Source of the DNA: Sphingorhabdus sp. EL138
Lineage (GTDB): Bacteria; Pseudomonadota; Alphaproteobacteria; Sphingomonadales; Sphingomonadaceae
Length of the DNA: 64,000 nt
Direction: 5' to 3'
Assembly (NCBI RefSeq): GCF_900258045.1
Contig: NZ_OGVD01000001.1
Coordinates: forward strand, 477,001 to 541,000
Shown here: piece after piece, positions 49,218 through 58,237 of the stretch
How positions within the stretch are numbered: the stretch's first letter is position 1
How the letters are laid out: every line of letters starts with the position of its first letter
The notes under the pieces: model-generated
What the model was told of the DNA's origin: nothing
Databases searched by the model: none
The model's input: only the letters and a program-made list of their open reading frames with translations
Program-made: the position numbers and the translations under genes

Positions 49218-50173
49218 CGACCAAAAATATTTTTCAATTCTGTACTGGCCTGCCCCAACAGCTTACGCGCTAGCCGTGCCGGAGCCGCAACGTCTCCTGC
49301 ATCAAACTCGGATTCTCCGCTGATGCACTCACTGCCGTCAGGCAGCAATATTTCTGACCGAAGATGGATTCTCATACCGTCAACAGTCGCTGAGGCTGCA
49401 ACCGGACTATGACAATCGGCAGTCAGTTCTTTCAGGAACGACCGTTCTGTCGTCACCGCGCGTGATGTGTTTGAGCAGGATATTTCTTTGAGAACACGGC
49501 GCAAATGGCTGGAATCGGATAATGTTTCGATGCCTATCGCACCTTGAGCCGGTGCTGGCAGCATTACATCCGGAGATATATCAATGCCGATGTCATCCAT
49601 GTCCAAACGATTCAGGCCAGCGGCAGCCAACAAAGTGGCGTGATACTCACCATCTTGAATTTTCTGCAGCCTCGTCTGAACATTGCCGCGAATAAGCCGG
49701 ATATCAAGATCGCTACGATGCCGCAGCAATTGGGCCTTGCGCCGCGGAGAAGCGGTACCGACGATCGCAGCTTGCGGTAGATCGTCGATAGATCTCGCAC
49801 CAATCAGTCTGTCGTGGGTATCCGCCCGCTCCATCATCGCCGCGATGATGAAAACGTCTGGCCGCACGGTTTCGACATCTTTCATGCTGTGAACGGCGCA
49901 ATCAATATCTCCGTCATGTAGCGCCCGGTCGAGTTCCTTGGTCCACAGCGCTTTGCCCCCAAGTTCTGCCAGTGCGCGATCCTGTATCTTGTCGCCACTT
50001 GCCACCATGGGCACCAGCTCAACCTGGTCGGGCCGCCAGCCATGCGCTGACAATATCGCGGCAGCCGCCATTTCGGCCTGCGCCATGGCAAGCGGAGATT
50101 GGCGCGTGCCTATCCGCAAAGGCCGATCAATGCCCGCCAATTTTTCTTGTTTGCTATCACCGTCACCCGTCAT
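49214..50173 (-). CDS. hemC: Porphobilinogen deaminase (hydroxymethylbilane synthase)
   Basis: 319 residues from ATG at 50173 (AAGG five bases upstream). It has the family blocks LRIGTRQSPLAMAQAE, GGKALWTKELDRAL, VHSMKDVET, GTASPRRKAQLL, RGNVQTRLQKI and PAPAQGAIGIE. Cys254 in TADCHSPVA holds the dipyrromethane cofactor; the typical GGC is replaced by ADC. It joins four porphobilinogens into hydroxymethylbilane. Divergent from tsaD over 41 bases. Confidence 0.96.
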   Translation of the reverse strand: MTGDGDSKQEKLAGIDRPLRIGTRQSPLAMAQAEMAAAAILSAHGWRPDQVELVPMVASGDKIQDRALAELGGKALWTKELDRALHDGDIDCAVHSMKDVETVRPDVFIIAAMMERADTHDRLIGARSIDDLPQAAIVGTASPRRKAQLLRHRSDLDIRLIRGNVQTRLQKIQDGEYHATLLAAAGLNRLDMDDIGIDISPDVMLPAPAQGAIGIETLSDSSHLRRVLKEISCSNTSRAVTTERSFLKELTADCHSPVAASATVDGMRIHLRSEILLPDGSECISGESEFDAGDVAAPARLARKLLGQASTELKNIFGR

Positions 50174-50214
50174 GGCCCTTGTCCTAATCCCACCATGGCT
50201 TAAGTAAAAGGAAT

Positions 50215-51249
50215 ATGAGTATAATTTTGGGCATTGAATCAAGCTGCGATGAGACAGCGGCGGCATTGGTCACGTCAGATCGGGAGATTTTAGCCCATAA
50301 ACTGGCGGGTCAGGAAGAGGCGCACGCTCCCTTTGGCGGTGTGGTGCCGGAGATTGCTGCCCGCGCCCATGCGGAGATCATAACGCCGCTAATCGACGCA
50401 GCACTTGCCGAAACCGGTCTGACGCTGGATAAAGTCGATGCAGTCGCAGCGACCGCCGGACCAGGACTGATTGGCGGTGTGATGGTCGGATTGGTCACCG
50501 GCAAAGCGCTGGCAATGGCAGCTGATAAACCGCTGGTGGCGGTCAATCATCTTGAAGGGCATGCGCTTTCGCCGCGCCTCGCCAATGCTGATCTCGACTT
50601 CCCCTATTTGCTGCTGCTGGCTTCGGGCGGGCATTGCCAGATTTTGCGCGTGGATGGCGTCGGGCAATATCGCCGACTGGCCACAACAATTGATGATGCA
50701 GCGGGTGAAGCCTTTGACAAGACCGCAAAAATATTGGGTCTCGGCTATCCCGGCGGACCGAAGGTCGAAGCGCTAGCCAAAACCGGTGATGCAGAAGCGG
50801 TGCCGCTGCCTCGCCCACTCAAAGGATCGAAAGAACCGCATTTCTCTTTTGCAGGGCTCAAGAGCGCGGTGGTCAGAGCCCATCAAAGCGGTGAGCACCG
50901 GCCGGAAGATATTGCTGCTGCGTTCCAGCAAGCGACGGTTGATTGCCTGCAAGACCGGCTGGAAAAGGCGATAGACGACCATGGAAGAGTCGCCCATCTG
51001 GTGGTTGCCGGCGGCGTTGCGGCCAACGGGCCTATTCGGGCGATGCTGGAGCAATTGGCAACGGATCATGGCATGCAATTTACTGCGCCTCCCTCATGGC
51101 TATGCACCGACAATGCGGCCATGATCGCCTGGGCGGGCGCCGAGCGTTTCGCGGCAGGTTTAATCGATCCGCTTGATTTTGTTGCCCGCCCCCGCTGGCC
51201 ACTCGATCCGACCGCCGAAAAAGCGCGCGGGGCAGGTGTGAAAGCATGA
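50215..51249 (+). CDS. tsaD: tRNA N6-threonylcarbamoyladenosine transferase subunit
   Basis: 344 residues, ASKHA-type fold: ILGIESSCDETAAALV, HAPFGGVVPEIAARAHAE, VAATAGPGLIGGVMVGL, HLEGHA with the two metal-binding His, LASGGHCQ, GEAFDKTAKILGLGYPGGP and the closing VVAGGVAANG and DNAAMIAWAG. Together with TsaB, TsaE and TsaC it makes t6A37 on tRNAs reading ANN codons, including the tRNA-Thr in this window. Followed by gpsA with ATGA overlap. Confidence 0.97.
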   Translation: MSIILGIESSCDETAAALVTSDREILAHKLAGQEEAHAPFGGVVPEIAARAHAEIITPLIDAALAETGLTLDKVDAVAATAGPGLIGGVMVGLVTGKALAMAADKPLVAVNHLEGHALSPRLANADLDFPYLLLLASGGHCQILRVDGVGQYRRLATTIDDAAGEAFDKTAKILGLGYPGGPKVEALAKTGDAEAVPLPRPLKGSKEPHFSFAGLKSAVVRAHQSGEHRPEDIAAAFQQATVDCLQDRLEKAIDDHGRVAHLVVAGGVAANGPIRAMLEQLATDHGMQFTAPPSWLCTDNAAMIAWAGAERFAAGLIDPLDFVARPRWPLDPTAEKARGAGVKA

Positions 51250-52241
51250 CCAAAGCCCAAGCGAGAATCGGTGTAATCGGGGCCGGCGCATGGGGCACTG
51301 CGCTCGCGCAGGTGCTATCGGAAGGGCAGGATGAGCTGTTGCTTTGGGCGCGCGAGCCCGAAGTAGTCGCACAGATCAACGAAAGCCAAGAGAATCAGAC
51401 CTTCCTGGCCGGCTATCCGCTGCGGCAGAATATTCGCGCCACAAAAAATATGGGCGAACTTGCGTCTTGCGAGGCCTTGCTGATCGTTACGCCTGCTCAG
51501 CACTTACGGGCCAGTCTAATGGATCTACCCGATAGCAAAGCCGCCCTGGTCCTGTGCAGCAAAGGTATTGAAGAGGCGACCCGGCAATTGATGAGCGAGG
51601 TTGTTCAGGATATTCGGCCAGATAACCCGCTGGCAGTTTTATCCGGACCGACATTTGCCCATGAAGTCGCCCAGGGACTGCCAACTGCCTTGACGCTGGC
51701 CTGCGATAGCGAAGTGCTTTGGGGCAGGCTCAATCCGCTGATCTCCAAACCTTCTTTCCGTCCCTATTATTCGGACGATATAGCCGGTGCGGAAATTGGC
51801 GGGGCGGTGAAAAACGTCCTCGCTATTGGTTGCGGCGTGGTCGAGGGCGCCGGCCTCGGTCAAAATGCCCGCGCGTCGATTATCAGTCGCGGCTTTGCCG
51901 AAATGCTCCGCTATGGCGCGGCGCGCGGTGCACGTGCAGAAACCCTGTCTGGCCTTTGTGGCCTGGGCGATCTCGTCCTGACTTGCTCATCCGATAGTTC
52001 GCGCAATTTCTCGCTGGGCAAAGGATTGGGCAGGGGGCAGTCTGCAAAGGTACTTTTATCAGACCGCGCAACCGTTGCAGAAGGCGCCTTTACCGCGGCG
52101 GTGCTGCAACGTGATGCAAAAGCGCGAGGTATTGATATGCCGATTGTCGATGCGGTTTGTGCCTTGCTTGCTGGCGAAACCGATTCAAAATCCATCGTTG
52201 CTCAACTGATGCGCCGTCCTCTGGTCTCAGAGCAGCGCTAG
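51246..52241 (+). CDS. gpsA: Glycerol-3-phosphate dehydrogenase [NAD(P)+]
   Basis: 331 residues with N-terminal nucleotide fold IGVIGAGAWGTALAQVL, the VLCSKGIE and SGPTFAHEVAQGLPTALT blocks, and the catalytic Lys in GAVKNVLAIGCGV. AEMLRYGAARGARAETLSGLCGLGDLVLTC is the substrate-domain signature. It reduces dihydroxyacetone phosphate to sn-glycerol 3-phosphate for phospholipid synthesis. ATG overlaps the tsaD stop (51246-51249). Confidence 0.97.
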   Translation: MTKAQARIGVIGAGAWGTALAQVLSEGQDELLLWAREPEVVAQINESQENQTFLAGYPLRQNIRATKNMGELASCEALLIVTPAQHLRASLMDLPDSKAALVLCSKGIEEATRQLMSEVVQDIRPDNPLAVLSGPTFAHEVAQGLPTALTLACDSEVLWGRLNPLISKPSFRPYYSDDIAGAEIGGAVKNVLAIGCGVVEGAGLGQNARASIISRGFAEMLRYGAARGARAETLSGLCGLGDLVLTCSSDSSRNFSLGKGLGRGQSAKVLLSDRATVAEGAFTAAVLQRDAKARGIDMPIVDAVCALLAGETDSKSIVAQLMRRPLVSEQR

Positions 52242-52337
52242 TACAAAAGATGACAAGCCCGGTTGAGTGGGGTAAAGCCCGTCTTTGCATTTTAACCCGC
52301 ATTTTTTGAATAGCTTTACCAGCCGGAGATTTGTTTT

Positions 52338-53903
52338 TTGACCAGCCCGGAATCATCAGGCGCATCTTCCGGCACGTCATCAGAGCCGATGACGGGCAAG
52401 GAATCAGCCGCCGATGGCGCACCTTCCGCAGCGTCAGGCGAGCAAGATGGTAAAGAAGATATCGCGGCGCTAGCCAAAGGTGGTCGGACCAATGTTTTCG
52501 GGTTCTTACTGCGGTTAGCGGCCCGGTTGCCCTTCTTGTTCATCGCCGGAAGGATATACGGGGCGGAAGCCTTGGGCCGCTTTGCTTACGCCATATTGAT
52601 CGTGGAATTTGCAGCGCAGCTGGCGACCCTCGGTTTGAAGCGCGGGTTGGCCGAGCAACTTAGCCGCACGAAACGTCCGCATGTTCACGTTGTTTGGGAT
52701 GGACTGCTGGTTAGTCTATTCGCATCGATGTTGGCGGCGGTGCTGCTGATCCTGGTGCCTCAAATCATGTTTCCGAACAGTGAAATTAACGGCCTCGACC
52801 GATTTTTACCGCTCGTGATCTTCACCATTGCAGGTGCAGATATTGCGCTTGCCGCCTTGGCCTATCGCTATGACATCGCTTCGACTGTCCGTGCCCGGTC
52901 CATAGTGGAGCCCTGGACGATCAGCATCGCCGCCTTTCTGTTCTCCTACTACTCGCTGCGCGACGGTTTGATTCTCTCCTATGTTGTATCGATGATTGCG
53001 GCCTTGCTCGCATCGCTCTGGCCCTTGTTCAAAAGCTACGGCCTGCCATGGGGTTGGCGGCCCAAACCGATCGCTATCGCCAAGCTGGCACGACGCAATA
53101 TGCCGCTTGCTGCCGCCGATGCCGCCGAATGGGGATCGCGGCGTCTGGACCTTGCCATTCTCGGCCTTTTTGCCTCTCCTGCCATTGTCGGCATCTACTA
53201 TATCGCACAGCAGGTCGCGAGCCTGCCACAGAAGCTTAAAACCAGTTTTGACCCGATATTGGGACCCGTCATTACCCGCAATCTGGAGGCGGGCAATATG
53301 AAGGCTATCGCCAATCAGGTCAGCCAGGTCGGCTTCTGGATCATCGCCGCACAAGCCGGAATCGCACTGGCACTCGCCATTCCCGGCGAAGCCGTGATGG
53401 GCTTGGTCGGCCCCAATTTCGTTGGCGGTACCGGCGCGCTGGCATTTCTCTTGGCGGCCGAGGCGGTTGCAGCAACAGCCGTGGTTAGCGAAGCAGCGCT
53501 CGTCTATATCGCGCGTCATCGCAATCTGCTCATCTCGCTATCGATGTTGTTATTACAGGCCGCGCTCAGCGTTGCATTCATTCAGATTTGCATGAGACTG
53601 GGCTGGCCGCCGCTATTTCAAGCAGCCTCGGTCGCTGCGGCGCTGATGGTCGCGCTGGCTTATGCTTCGATCGTCAAAGCCATCTTCCTGTCAAAACTGC
53701 TCAAAGCGCCGGTCAATGGATGGCGCTGGTCGCTCATCATTGCCGTTATGGCTGCTACCGCTGTGGGCTATCTCGCCACTTATCTGCCGGAATGGGCAGA
53801 GTTGATCATCGGTATCCCGATGATTTTGGGCAGCTATGCCTGGGTCATCTGGAAATGGGGGTTCGGGCCGGAAGACCGCGCACTGTTCAAGATGAAGAGT
53901 TAA
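52338..53903 (+). CDS. Oligosaccharide flippase-family membrane protein
   Basis: 521 residues. A Ser/Gly/Asp-rich hydrophilic N-terminus (about 1-45) is followed by 12 to 14 membrane helices typical of the MOP/PST flippase family, including IYGAEALGRFAYAILIVEFAAQLATLGL and SLPQKLKTSFDPILGPVITRNLEAG. It would move lipid-linked oligosaccharides or related lipids across the inner membrane. The start is TTG at 52338 with GGAG upstream; ATG at 52389 is an alternative that would remove part of the tail. Confidence 0.85.
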   Translation: MTSPESSGASSGTSSEPMTGKESAADGAPSAASGEQDGKEDIAALAKGGRTNVFGFLLRLAARLPFLFIAGRIYGAEALGRFAYAILIVEFAAQLATLGLKRGLAEQLSRTKRPHVHVVWDGLLVSLFASMLAAVLLILVPQIMFPNSEINGLDRFLPLVIFTIAGADIALAALAYRYDIASTVRARSIVEPWTISIAAFLFSYYSLRDGLILSYVVSMIAALLASLWPLFKSYGLPWGWRPKPIAIAKLARRNMPLAAADAAEWGSRRLDLAILGLFASPAIVGIYYIAQQVASLPQKLKTSFDPILGPVITRNLEAGNMKAIANQVSQVGFWIIAAQAGIALALAIPGEAVMGLVGPNFVGGTGALAFLLAAEAVAATAVVSEAALVYIARHRNLLISLSMLLLQAALSVAFIQICMRLGWPPLFQAASVAAALMVALAYASIVKAIFLSKLLKAPVNGWRWSLIIAVMAATAVGYLATYLPEWAELIIGIPMILGSYAWVIWKWGFGPEDRALFKMKS

Positions 53904-53923
53904 GTGGTCAACAGCCTGCCGAT

Positions 53924-54922
53924 TTAGCCCAGGCGCTGTTTCACCAATTCCCGCAAATCCGCCTCGGGCCGTGCACCGTAGTGGGAAATCACCTCTGCTG
54001 CGGCGATCGCACCGATGGTCAGGCAATCTTCCATCGAGCGCTCCTCAATATAACCGCTGAGGAAACCGGCGGCGAACAAATCACCGGCCCCTGTCGTATC
54101 GACAATCTTTTCAACTGGTTCGGCTCCCACTGCAAAGGTCTCTGCATTCTGAACTGCGATTGCGCCCTTTTCGCTGCGCGTCACAATCAAAGTTTCAACC
54201 TGAGCAGCGGTTTGTGCCACAGCAGCATCAAAGTCCTCGGTTTCGCATAGTGATTTGATTTCTGCCTCATTGGCGAAAAGAATATCGATCATGCCGTCTT
54301 TGATCAGACGCGTGAAATCATCCCGATGCCGTTCGATGCAAAAACCGTCCGAAAGCGTGAATGCTACCTTGCGATCATTTTTGCGGGCGAGATCAATGGC
54401 CAGAGCCATTGCCGCTTTAGGCTCGTCGGCATCCCACAAATAGCCCTCAAGATAGAGGATTGCACCGCTGGCAATCAGATCGGCATCGACAGACGCAGGG
54501 GGCAAAAACTGGGAAGCGCCCAAAAAAGTGTTCATGGTGCGCTGCGCATCGGGCGTCACCAGGATCAGACAGCGTGCTGTCGGCGGTTCCTTGCCGAGCG
54601 GCGGTACATCGAAATCAATGCCGGTGGCGCGGATATCATGCGTGAAGACTTCACCGAGCTGATCATCTGCAACCTGCGCAATCAACGCACATTGCCGACC
54701 AAGCGTTGATGCTCCGGCCAGTGTATTCGAACCGGAACCGCCACTGATTTCGCGCGCCACGCCCATGTCGCGATAAAGCTGTGTCGCCCGCTCTGCATCA
54801 ATCAGCGTCATGGAACCCTTGTTGAGCTGCTCCTCCTCCAGAAACGCATCGTCTGCCTGCGCAATCACATCAACAATGGCATTACCAACGGCAACAATAT
54901 CGTAACGGGCTTCGGTGGTCAT
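53924..54922 (-). CDS. Adenosine kinase-like PfkB carbohydrate kinase
   Basis: 332 residues from ATG at 54922 (AAGGA seven bases upstream). It has the ribokinase/PfkB fold: VAVGNAIVDVIAQ, GGSGSNTLAGASTLG, and the anion-hole motif DTTGAGDLFAAGFL with the catalytic Asp of GAGD. It phosphorylates adenosine or a related nucleoside in the purine salvage route. Sphingomonads commonly encode this copy as adenosine kinase. Convergent with the flippase gene. Confidence 0.9.
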   Translation of the reverse strand: MTTEARYDIVAVGNAIVDVIAQADDAFLEEEQLNKGSMTLIDAERATQLYRDMGVAREISGGSGSNTLAGASTLGRQCALIAQVADDQLGEVFTHDIRATGIDFDVPPLGKEPPTARCLILVTPDAQRTMNTFLGASQFLPPASVDADLIASGAILYLEGYLWDADEPKAAMALAIDLARKNDRKVAFTLSDGFCIERHRDDFTRLIKDGMIDILFANEAEIKSLCETEDFDAAVAQTAAQVETLIVTRSEKGAIAVQNAETFAVGAEPVEKIVDTTGAGDLFAAGFLSGYIEERSMEDCLTIGAIAAAEVISHYGARPEADLRELVKQRLG

Positions 54923-55029
54923 AAACATGTCCTTATATGGCGAGCAGATAAGCGCTGTCCGTTAAGGGCAAGCCGCTAACGGTTCAAGCAGAATTGACCC
55001 GAAGAGTAATTTCATGACATGGGTTTGGG

Positions 55030-55728
55030 ATGATTGACGCCTTTCTTCTCTCCATCGGCCAGCTATCGGACCGGAGGATATTGTCGCTGCTCTTGAAGGT
55101 GTTCATCATCTCTTTGCTGCTCTTGGCCGTTTTCGGTGTGGGAGCCTATTTTCTGCTCGCGTGGATATTGTCGCTCACCGCATTGAATGATGGCGGTTGG
55201 TGGGCGGCGGCAGCTGCGGCGATTATCACGGCGCTCACCGCCATATTTCTTTTTCGCGTCATTGCGATCTTTGTGCTCAACATTTTTTCCGATGATATCG
55301 TCGATGCGGTTGAGGCGCAGCACTATCCATCCCGATCAGAACTGGCTAAACCGCCAGGCTATATGCTTGGCTTGAAAATGGGGCTAGCATCAGTTGGCCG
55401 GGCCATCGGTTATAATCTCCTGGCATCACCCATTTATGTCATGTTGCTGATTACCGGCATTGGCGCACCGATTGCTTTTTTTGCGGTCAATGCGATCCTG
55501 ATCGGACGGGATTTACAGGATATGGTTGCCGCCCGCCATATCGGCGATCTTGCGCAGATGGATGAGAAATGGCGGATCAACAAGGTAACCCGGTTTGGGC
55601 TCGGCCTGACCACTGCGCTGTTGCTTGCGGTCCCGTTTGTCAATTTTCTTGCGCCGGTTTTGGGAGCCGCTATGGCTACGCATCTGGTTCACAAGAAACG
55701 TGAAACTGCTCTGGAAGAAAGCAACTGA
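55030..55728 (+). CDS. EI24/CysZ-like membrane protein
   Basis: 232 residues with four to five membrane helices and a cytosolic loop containing FSDDIVDAVEAQHYPSR. NAILIGRDLQDMVAARHI is the conserved EI24-domain block shared with the CysZ sulfate permease. In alphaproteobacteria these proteins are often uncharacterised; sulfate uptake is possible. One base separates its stop from the start of the lipoprotein gene. Confidence 0.85.
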   Translation: MIDAFLLSIGQLSDRRILSLLLKVFIISLLLLAVFGVGAYFLLAWILSLTALNDGGWWAAAAAAIITALTAIFLFRVIAIFVLNIFSDDIVDAVEAQHYPSRSELAKPPGYMLGLKMGLASVGRAIGYNLLASPIYVMLLITGIGAPIAFFAVNAILIGRDLQDMVAARHIGDLAQMDEKWRINKVTRFGLGLTTALLLAVPFVNFLAPVLGAAMATHLVHKKRETALEESN

Positions 55729-55729
55729 C

Positions 55730-56098
55730 ATGATCCGCAAGCTCATCATTCTATCCACAGTTCCTGTCCTGTCCGCTTGTGTTTCCAGCGGCGCGGTGAC
55801 AACACCGACAAGCTTGCCCACCGCAGCGGAATCTCCGCTCAGCAATGTTCAGGGGCTGGAACTGGTCATGGGTAAAACCGCCAATCAGCTGAAACGGCTA
55901 TTCGGTAATCCCCAGGCAGATGTGGCAGAGCCGCCCGCTAGGAAACTACAATTTTCCAGCGGTGCCTGTGTGCTGGATGCTTATCTCTATCCGGAAAAAA
56001 CTGGCGGTGAGGGCAGGGTTACCCACATTGACACCCGGCGCAGCGACGGAGCGGAGGTGGACCGCGTGTCATGTGTCAACGCGCTGCGGGTGCGTTAG
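55730..56098 (+). CDS. Small lipoprotein
   Basis: 122 residues. Signal peptide with lipobox LSAC (about Cys16) is followed by a compact domain (GLELVMGKTANQLKRLFGNPQADV) of the SmpA/OmlA-like type, with two later cysteines (GACVLDAYLY, VSCVNALRV). The domain and DxxR pattern recall small outer-membrane lipoproteins, but the family is not certain. The ATG at 55730 lies one base after the EI24 gene. Its 3' end overlaps the convergent queG gene by 23 bases. Confidence 0.82.
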   Translation: MIRKLIILSTVPVLSACVSSGAVTTPTSLPTAAESPLSNVQGLELVMGKTANQLKRLFGNPQADVAEPPARKLQFSSGACVLDAYLYPEKTGGEGRVTHIDTRRSDGAEVDRVSCVNALRVR

Positions 56099-57224
56099 GC
56101 TGACCTGATTCCCATTCCAAAAGAACATCAGTATCTCTCTCCTTTGACATCCGCCCTTCTTTCTCACGATCGAATTGAGTGGAATCAAGCTGCGACAATG
56201 CCCAGATCGCCGATCCCCGCACTACGCTATCCTCATCATCCAGCAAAGCCGTAACCGACGGGACCAAGGATACATCTCCACTATTCCCCGCCGCGATCAG
56301 GCTGTTGCGAACCATGCGGTTACGGCCCGACCGCTTGATCGGTGATCCGGAAAATATCTGCCGAAAACCTGCATCATCCATGGCAAGCAAATCGGCAAGG
56401 GCGGGCGCTGCCAATTCGGCGCGAGGTAGAAACGCCTTGTTCGCCGCTGCGGATTCGGCAAATTTATTCCACGGGCAGACCGCCAGACAATCGTCACAAC
56501 CGTAAATATGATTACCTATGGCCTTGCGATATTGGAGCGGAATAGGGCCTTTGGACTCGATCGTCAGATAGGAAATGCAAGCCTTGGCATCCAGCCGGTA
56601 AGGCTCCGGAAAGGCATTGGTCGGGCAGATATCCTGACACGCAGAACAACTCCCGCAGCGATCCTGCCCCCCGGTCGAGGCTTCTAATTCCAGGGTCGTA
56701 TAAATCGCGCCGAGAAATAACCAGCTGCCATGGCCTTGGCTGACCAGATTGGTATGCTTGCCCTGCCATCCCAGACCGGCTGCTTCGGCGAGCGGTTTTT
56801 CCATCACCGGCGCGGTATCGACGAATACTTTCACCTCACAATCAACTTGATCCACCAACCAACGCGCGATGCGTTTCAGTGCTTTTTTGACCACATCATG
56901 ATAATCCTTGCCTTGCGCATAAACCGATATGCGGCCACGATCCGGTATTTTTTCAAGGGCAAACGGATCGCGCGCCGGAGCATAGCTCATCCCCAGCATG
57001 ATCACCGAGCGCGCCTCCGGCCAGAGATTTTCCGGGCTCGCTCGCTCGTCAGCCCGGCTCTCCATCCAGATCATGTCGCCATGCTGGCCGCCCGAGAGCC
57101 AGTCCCGCAAACGCTTGGCTGTGACTGGTGCCAAAGCGGCGGGCGCAATACCAAAGGCGGCGAAGCCCTCTTCTCGCGCCATTTTTTCCAGGCTTTGGGT
57201 TATTCTTAACTTGTCATCAGGCAT
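56076..57224 (-). CDS. queG: Epoxyqueuosine reductase
   Basis: 382 residues. An N-terminal cobalamin-binding domain (ILGMSYAP, GRISVYAQGKDYHDVV, VDTAPVMEKPLAEAAGLGWQGKHTNL) is followed by two [4Fe-4S] clusters (CGSCSACQDICPTNAF and CDDCLAVCPWNKF) and a HEAT-like C-terminus. It reduces epoxyqueuosine in tRNA to queuosine. All eight cluster cysteines are visible. Tail-to-tail with the small lipoprotein gene. Confidence 0.96.
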   Translation of the reverse strand: MPDDKLRITQSLEKMAREEGFAAFGIAPAALAPVTAKRLRDWLSGGQHGDMIWMESRADERASPENLWPEARSVIMLGMSYAPARDPFALEKIPDRGRISVYAQGKDYHDVVKKALKRIARWLVDQVDCEVKVFVDTAPVMEKPLAEAAGLGWQGKHTNLVSQGHGSWLFLGAIYTTLELEASTGGQDRCGSCSACQDICPTNAFPEPYRLDAKACISYLTIESKGPIPLQYRKAIGNHIYGCDDCLAVCPWNKFAESAAANKAFLPRAELAAPALADLLAMDDAGFRQIFSGSPIKRSGRNRMVRNSLIAAGNSGDVSLVPSVTALLDDEDSVVRGSAIWALSQLDSTQFDREKEGRMSKERDTDVLLEWESGQPNAPAAR

Positions 57225-57268
57225 AGCAATTCACTATCACCGACCGCGCCCCATTAGGAAAGCCGTAA

Positions 57269-58237
57269 ATGACTTCCCACGCACAAGTAAATACCCCCAA
57301 TAATGCCATTGAAGCTCACCATATCGTCAAAAGATTCGATGGCGAAACGGCGGTCGATGGTATCGACCTGACCATCAAGAAAGGGAGCATTTTCGGTATA
57401 TTGGGGCCCAACGGCGCAGGCAAGACCACGACCCTACGCATGTTGCTCGGCATTATCGACCCCGATGAAGGCGAACGTTTTTTGCTCCGTTCCCCTGATC
57501 CGATTACTAAAGCCCATCAGGTCGGCTATCTCCCTGAAGAACGCGGTCTCTATCAATCCATGAAGGCCTATGACGCCATTGCTTTCATGGGCGCATTGCG
57601 CGGTTTGCCGCTAGCCGAAGGGCGTAAACGCGGTCGCCAGATGATGGAGGAGCATGGTCTCGGCGATGCGGCGAACAAGCAGATCCGCCAACTGTCCAAA
57701 GGCATGGCTCAAACGGTTCAATTGCTCGGCACAATTGTTCACGAACCGGACTTGATCATTCTCGATGAGCCTTTTTCCGGTCTCGATGCGCTAAACCAGG
57801 GTAAGCTGGAACGCCTGATCCGCGGACAGGCAGACAAAGGCGTAACGGTCATTTTTTCCACGCATGTTATCGCCCATGCCGAACGTTTATGCGAAGAAAT
57901 CGCTATTGTCGCGAACGGCAAAATCCCCTTTACCGGCAAGGTATCAACGGCCCGCGACAGGCTGCGCCCACAAGTACATCTGGAAACTCGCAATCTTGAA
58001 GGGCCTTGGCGCACCGCCATTCCTGACGATTGCGAACCACTGGGCCATAACTGGCATTTCACCCTGCCCGAAAGCGGTGTCGAACCCCTGCTTCGTGCGC
58101 TTATAGAAGGCGACGCCGGCATTCAGTCGCTGTCCATTGAACGGCCGGGCCTGCATGACGCGTTTGTCCATATCGCGGGGGAAGCGGTCGCCAAGAAGAT
58201 GGAAGAGGATAACGCTCTGGAAGGAGAATCAGCATGA
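57269..58237 (+). CDS. ABC transporter ATP-binding protein (NatA-like)
   Basis: 322 residues. Walker A GPNGAGKTT at 48-56, signature LSKGMAQ, and Walker B LIILDEPFSGLD, with a C-terminal regulatory extension (about 235-322). This is the DrrA/NatA-type exporter ATPase. It drives the permease encoded next, whose gene overlaps by four bases (58234-58237). Exported substrate could be a drug, lipid or sodium; no evidence decides. Start ATG at 57269 is preceded by AGGAAAG. Confidence 0.92.
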   Translation: MTSHAQVNTPNNAIEAHHIVKRFDGETAVDGIDLTIKKGSIFGILGPNGAGKTTTLRMLLGIIDPDEGERFLLRSPDPITKAHQVGYLPEERGLYQSMKAYDAIAFMGALRGLPLAEGRKRGRQMMEEHGLGDAANKQIRQLSKGMAQTVQLLGTIVHEPDLIILDEPFSGLDALNQGKLERLIRGQADKGVTVIFSTHVIAHAERLCEEIAIVANGKIPFTGKVSTARDRLRPQVHLETRNLEGPWRTAIPDDCEPLGHNWHFTLPESGVEPLLRALIEGDAGIQSLSIERPGLHDAFVHIAGEAVAKKMEEDNALEGESA